This document shows positions 60,935-64,000 of a stretch of 64,000 nucleotides of DNA, in pieces; the first letter of the stretch is position 1, and each line of letters opens with the position of its first letter. The stretch is from an uncultured Dyadobacter sp. GTDB taxonomy: Bacteria > Bacteroidota > Bacteroidia > Cytophagales > Spirosomataceae. The stretch spans positions 248,001 through 312,000 of the forward strand of contig NZ_CAMLSE010000005.1 of NCBI RefSeq assembly GCF_946482605.1, in the 5' to 3' direction. The position numbers and the translations under genes were made by a program. A model generated the notes under the pieces. That model made no database searches. It was not told the origin of the DNA and saw only the letters and a program-made list of their open reading frames with translations.

Positions 60935-61870
60935 TTAAATTCTATCACCAAACTGGAAGTGTTTTTGAGCCTGTTCTCTAACCACCTTCGCCATAGCATC
61001 TGTTATTGGCTGCCTGGATTTATGGATAAGCACGTGTTGGATCACGACCTGCTTGAACGGGGTGCCATCAACATTGACTATTGGTTTTGAAATCAAACCT
61101 GGTTCCTGCGTCAAATCCAGCGTTTGAGGAATGAACGCGATTCCTTTGCCAAGCCGCACCATACTTTTGAGAAGCTCAAAAGATGGCACAAAGTGGGCAA
61201 TATTACTGTCCCTGTCGAAATGTGCGAGTTGACATGCCTGCCCGAGCTGTTCATAGTAGAGCCCGGTATCCCTGCCGTGGTCGATCCATTTTTCGTCCTT
61301 TAATTGATTTAAATGAACAGCCGGAAGCTCAGCTAAGGGGTGCGTGCGGCTCATTAAAATGGTGTAGTCGGCTTCGGCATATTGCACGGCCGACAGCCCT
61401 TTAAAGTCTAATGGCAGCACTGTCATTCCCAGGTCAATTTGTTCGCCGAAGACCTGCTCTTGAACCTGAACGGGATTAGGAAGCTCAACCAACTTTACTT
61501 CAATCGCGGGGAAGTGAGTCGAAAAAACATCAAGCATGCCCATGACCCGTTCTGGCAGGATCAGTTTGAACACACCAAGCGTTATTACCTGTTGGACAGA
61601 GCTAATTTTCCTGACATTTATGACTGCTTTTTCACTCAGCTGTAAAATCTCCTTCGCGTCGATTAGAAACCGTTTACCAGCCTCTGTGAGTACCACTTGA
61701 TGCAGCTGAACTCGTTTCGTGCGGACAAATAATTCTGTTCCCAGCTCACCCTCTAACAGTTTGATCTGCTGGCTAAGCGCTGGCTGGGAAACAAAGAGCT
61801 GTTTGGCAGCCCTACCAAAATGCAAGTTCTCTGCTACTCCGACAAAGTATTTTAATTGACGTAGTTCCAT
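60935..61870 (-). CDS. LysR-family transcriptional regulator
   Basis: 311 residues. The N-terminal winged helix-turn-helix (about 1-60) reads LHFGRAAKQLFVSQPALSQQ then IKLLEGELGTELFVRT, classical LTTR. The effector domain (about 90-295) follows, with normal length. It diverges from the carboxylesterase gene across 150 bases that contain a palindromic T-N11-A site, so it probably controls the esterase, its own gene, or both. The effector ligand is unknown. It converges with the NUDIX regulator; the 127-base gap between them holds nothing evident. Confidence 0.92.
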   Translation of the reverse strand: MELRQLKYFVGVAENLHFGRAAKQLFVSQPALSQQIKLLEGELGTELFVRTKRVQLHQVVLTEAGKRFLIDAKEILQLSEKAVINVRKISSVQQVITLGVFKLILPERVMGMLDVFSTHFPAIEVKLVELPNPVQVQEQVFGEQIDLGMTVLPLDFKGLSAVQYAEADYTILMSRTHPLAELPAVHLNQLKDEKWIDHGRDTGLYYEQLGQACQLAHFDRDSNIAHFVPSFELLKSMVRLGKGIAFIPQTLDLTQEPGLISKPIVNVDGTPFKQVVIQHVLIHKSRQPITDAMAKVVREQAQKHFQFGDRI

Positions 61871-61904
61871 TGGAGTTGTCTGTCAACCGAAAAGGTCTGG
61901 CGCA

Positions 61905-61921
61905 GATAAGAAATACTTATC
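61905..61921. promoter_or_regulatory. Putative LysR-type operator
   Basis: GATAAG (61905-61910), 5-base spacer, CTTATC (61916-61921): a perfect inverted repeat containing the T-N11-A pattern of LysR-family binding sites. It lies 35 bases upstream of the LysR gene and 100 bases upstream of the esterase start. Confidence 0.5.
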
Positions 61922-62020
61922 ACGACGTAAGAATTTATGATTAGACTTTACTCACATTGTTTTGTATTGTTGCACGATTTGAATCCGCATAGATAGTTAC
62001 CCTTGTCCTTTCAATTGCTC

Positions 62021-63676
62021 ATGGAACAGATTCACAGAAGAGGTTTTCTTTCATCAATATCATTGGCGACAGTTGCCATTTCACTCCCGTCGTTCAGTTT
62101 TCTTCCAAAGGCCGATGAGTTTGTCGTCACCGAAATAACCCACGGAAAAGTAAAAGGCGTACGAAAGGATGGTGTAAACATATTCAAGGGGATACCCTAT
62201 GGCGGCCGGGTTTCTGGTGACAGAAGATTTCGCCGGCCTGCTCCCCTGGAAAAGTGGACCGGTGTTCGCGATGCGCTGGAATTTGGTGCGCCTGCCATAC
62301 AGTCTCCCCGCCGCAATGAACCGGCACCTTCGGAAGACTGCCTGTTTTTGAATGTTTGGACACCGGCGAATGACAACAAAAAGCGTCCTGTCATGTTTTA
62401 CAGCCACGGAGGCGGCTTTGTGATCGGCTCAGGCGCCTCGGCCGGACAAGACGGCTCTAATCTTGCAAGAAATTTTGACGTCGTGGTCGTGCAGACCAAT
62501 CACCGGTTAGGCCTGCTCGGGTTTTTGTATCTGGATGAGCTTGCTGGGAAGGACTACGCGGGATCAGGCAATATGGGTGTCCTGGACATTGCCGCCGGAC
62601 TGGAATGGGTGCATGAAAACATTTCACAATTTGGCGGCGACCCCAACAATGTGATGATTTTTGGTGAATCGGGAGGCGGGGCAAAAACTTCTTGTCTGTA
62701 TGCAATGCCGGAAGCTGCGCCTTACTTCAACAAAGCTTCCATTGAAAGTGGGCCAGGAGTGCGGATGTCCTCCAAAGAAACCGCGGCTGAAACCACGGCC
62801 ATGCTTTTGAAGGAGCTTAATATCTCACCGACCAACTGGAAGAAGTTGCTGGAAGTTCCCGCCGCCGATCTGCTGGCCATGCAGGCAAAGCTGCCGTTTG
62901 TTCCTCCTTTTCAGGAAAGAAATAGTAAAAGGGCAGCATTGCAGGGCAGATTGGGAGGTTTCGGGCCGGTGGTGGATGGAATCGTTTTGCCAAACCACCC
63001 TTTCGACCCGACAGCCCCGGCAATCTCGAAAGACAAGCCTCTGCTGGTAGGATGGAATGAGGACGAGTACACTTTTTTTGCCTGGGAGCGAAAAGACACC
63101 GAGTCATTTAAAATGGATTTTGATGGTTTGGAAAAAAAGCTGGAACCACAATATGGTGCAGATACGAAAAAGGTGATCGAAGCCTATCGGAGAGCCACAC
63201 CTGACGCCACAGCGCCGGATGTTTTTGTAGCGATCTCCTCGATAACAATGATGGGCCTGGGCTCAATCGATATTGCGGAAAAGAAGGTAAAACAAAATGG
63301 CGCGCCGGTTTATCTGTACAATTTCGGCTATAAGTCCGAGAAGAAGATACCGGGGACGAACTATCCGATGGGCACACCGCACGCGATGGATATTTCTTTC
63401 AAATTCAATAATGAAATTCCTCCCAGGGACGGCTCTGCGCCTAAGGAAAGTTTCTTCGGTGGCAACCGACCCGAGCGCTTTGTGGCTTCACACCACTTTG
63501 CCGAGCTATGGACAACATTCGCCCGCACGGGCAAACCTGCCGCCAAAGACGTGCCTGCCTGGCCAGCCTATAATTTAAAAGAACGGCCGATGATGCGGAT
63601 CGCAGAGAAATGCGAGATTATCAATGACAGGTACGCGGGCGAGTTGGCTATGTGGCGGTCGACTGGCAAGTTATAG
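62021..63676 (+). CDS. Type-B carboxylesterase/lipase, exported
   Basis: 551-residue alpha/beta-hydrolase of the carboxylesterase type-B family, which cleaves ester bonds. The N-terminus (MEQIHRRGFLSSIS) has a twin-arginine-like RRGFL signal, so export by Tat is likely. ATG 62021 is preferred to a TTG at 62003. Family blocks: KGIPYGGRV, SEDCLFLNVWTP, PVMFYSHGGGFVIGSG (oxyanion hole), and the nucleophile elbow FGESGGGAK (Ser about residue 216). NEDEYTFFA and GTPHAMDISF are candidates for the acidic and His residues. It diverges from a LysR regulator and is followed after 32 bases by a GH78-like gene, so it could remove acyl esters from a plant glycan. Confidence 0.9.
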   Translation: MEQIHRRGFLSSISLATVAISLPSFSFLPKADEFVVTEITHGKVKGVRKDGVNIFKGIPYGGRVSGDRRFRRPAPLEKWTGVRDALEFGAPAIQSPRRNEPAPSEDCLFLNVWTPANDNKKRPVMFYSHGGGFVIGSGASAGQDGSNLARNFDVVVVQTNHRLGLLGFLYLDELAGKDYAGSGNMGVLDIAAGLEWVHENISQFGGDPNNVMIFGESGGGAKTSCLYAMPEAAPYFNKASIESGPGVRMSSKETAAETTAMLLKELNISPTNWKKLLEVPAADLLAMQAKLPFVPPFQERNSKRAALQGRLGGFGPVVDGIVLPNHPFDPTAPAISKDKPLLVGWNEDEYTFFAWERKDTESFKMDFDGLEKKLEPQYGADTKKVIEAYRRATPDATAPDVFVAISSITMMGLGSIDIAEKKVKQNGAPVYLYNFGYKSEKKIPGTNYPMGTPHAMDISFKFNNEIPPRDGSAPKESFFGGNRPERFVASHHFAELWTTFARTGKPAAKDVPAWPAYNLKERPMMRIAEKCEIINDRYAGELAMWRSTGKL

Positions 63677-63708
63677 CCAATGCTTTGTTTTTATATATAA
63701 ATCACTTC

Positions 63709-64000
63709 ATGAACCGGAACATGAAACCAAAGATTTACCCTATTGTGGTGGTTATGCTTTCAATAGCCACCTGTTTGATGCCTCAAAATACTCTTGCACA
63801 ACAATTAAGTGCAGATCTTTTACAAAAACCGTGGAAAGCTCAATGGATCACCGGCCCCGGTAGGCCTATCAACCGATTTACTGCCGCCTCCGATCTTTCA
63901 TTGAAGGATTATGGGGTATTCAAATTCCGAAAAACCATTGAGTTGGCTGCCAAGCCAGCATCCTTTGTAGTCCATGTTTCCGGCGATAACCGGTACAAAC
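63709..64000 (+). CDS. Start of an alpha-L-rhamnosidase (GH78)-like gene, cut by the window end
   Basis: 97 codons are visible from ATG 63709 (MNRNMKPK; ATG 63721 is an in-frame alternative). A signal peptide IYPIVVVMLSIATCLM...LAQQ is followed by PWKAQWITGPGRP then GVFKFRKTIELAAKPASFVV, ending SGDNRYK at the window edge. The opening 'WxAxWI' and the following beta-sandwich strand with VSGDNRYKLFVNG-type sequence are characteristic of the N-terminal domain of GH78 rhamnosidases. The catalytic domain lies outside, so the assignment is by N-terminus only. It follows the esterase by 32 bases in the same direction. Confidence 0.7.
   Translation, partial: MNRNMKPKIYPIVVVMLSIATCLMPQNTLAQQLSADLLQKPWKAQWITGPGRPINRFTAASDLSLKDYGVFKFRKTIELAAKPASFVVHVSGDNRYK

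Overview
This 64-kb window looks like the chromosome of a free-living, plant-polymer-degrading Bacteroidota, most likely order Cytophagales, family Spirosomataceae, near Dyadobacter. This is an inference from three complete or partial SusC/SusD pairs, a T9SS sorting tail, Bacteroidota-type promoter motifs (TTTG...TAnnTTTG), an ECF sigma/FecR pair and a GC-rich background. I saw no rRNA, tRNA, CRISPR array, transposase, integrase or phage gene.

Layout. 1-6.6 kb: a SusC (cut by the window edge), a SusD and a GH115-like alpha-glucuronidase form one operon. 6.9-14.3 kb: an accessory stretch with AraC, GNAT and Crp-type genes, a Tet(X)-like flavin monooxygenase, a secreted beta-propeller, two dehydrogenase/reductase genes and three small decayed gene remnants (cytochrome c, SnoaL/NTF2-like, aminoglycoside-phosphotransferase-like). 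14.4-17.3 kb: a large four-module T9SS surface protein. 17.5-21.5 kb: an AT-rich island with a broken DUF6973-like gene, a lipoprotein, a frameshifted gene carrying a 25-bp hairpin, a DNA-alkylation/HEAT-repeat protein and a sensor-propeller lipoprotein. 21.6-26.5 kb: an AraC regulator divergent from an MBOAT/SGNH polysaccharide O-acetylation cassette and a ZU5-like lipoprotein.

26.6-43.9 kb is a galactan/galactose locus. A four-gene minus-strand operon (sugar symporter, DUF5107-TPR protein, galK, galT) diverges from SusC, SusD and a GH30 enzyme; an AraC regulator and a GH2 enzyme follow. With GH115 at the left edge and the start of a GH78-like rhamnosidase at the right edge, the gene set fits type II arabinogalactan (side-chain galactan, glucuronic acid and rhamnose caps).

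43.9-58.5 kb is the most unusual region: a SusC/SusD pair under a FecR anti-sigma factor, co-oriented with a PQQ-type dehydrogenase that carries a cytochrome c domain, a two-domain DUF1080 (3-keto-glycoside hydrolase/lyase family), a PmoA-like DUF6807 protein and a Gfo/Idh/MocA oxidoreductase. An ECF sigma factor and an MFS transporter lie at the far end. I read it as a candidate system for oxidative, keto-sugar-based glycan use. 58.6-64 kb: an FG-GAP protein, a NUDIX-type regulator, a LysR regulator divergent from a type-B carboxylesterase, and the GH78-like N-terminus.
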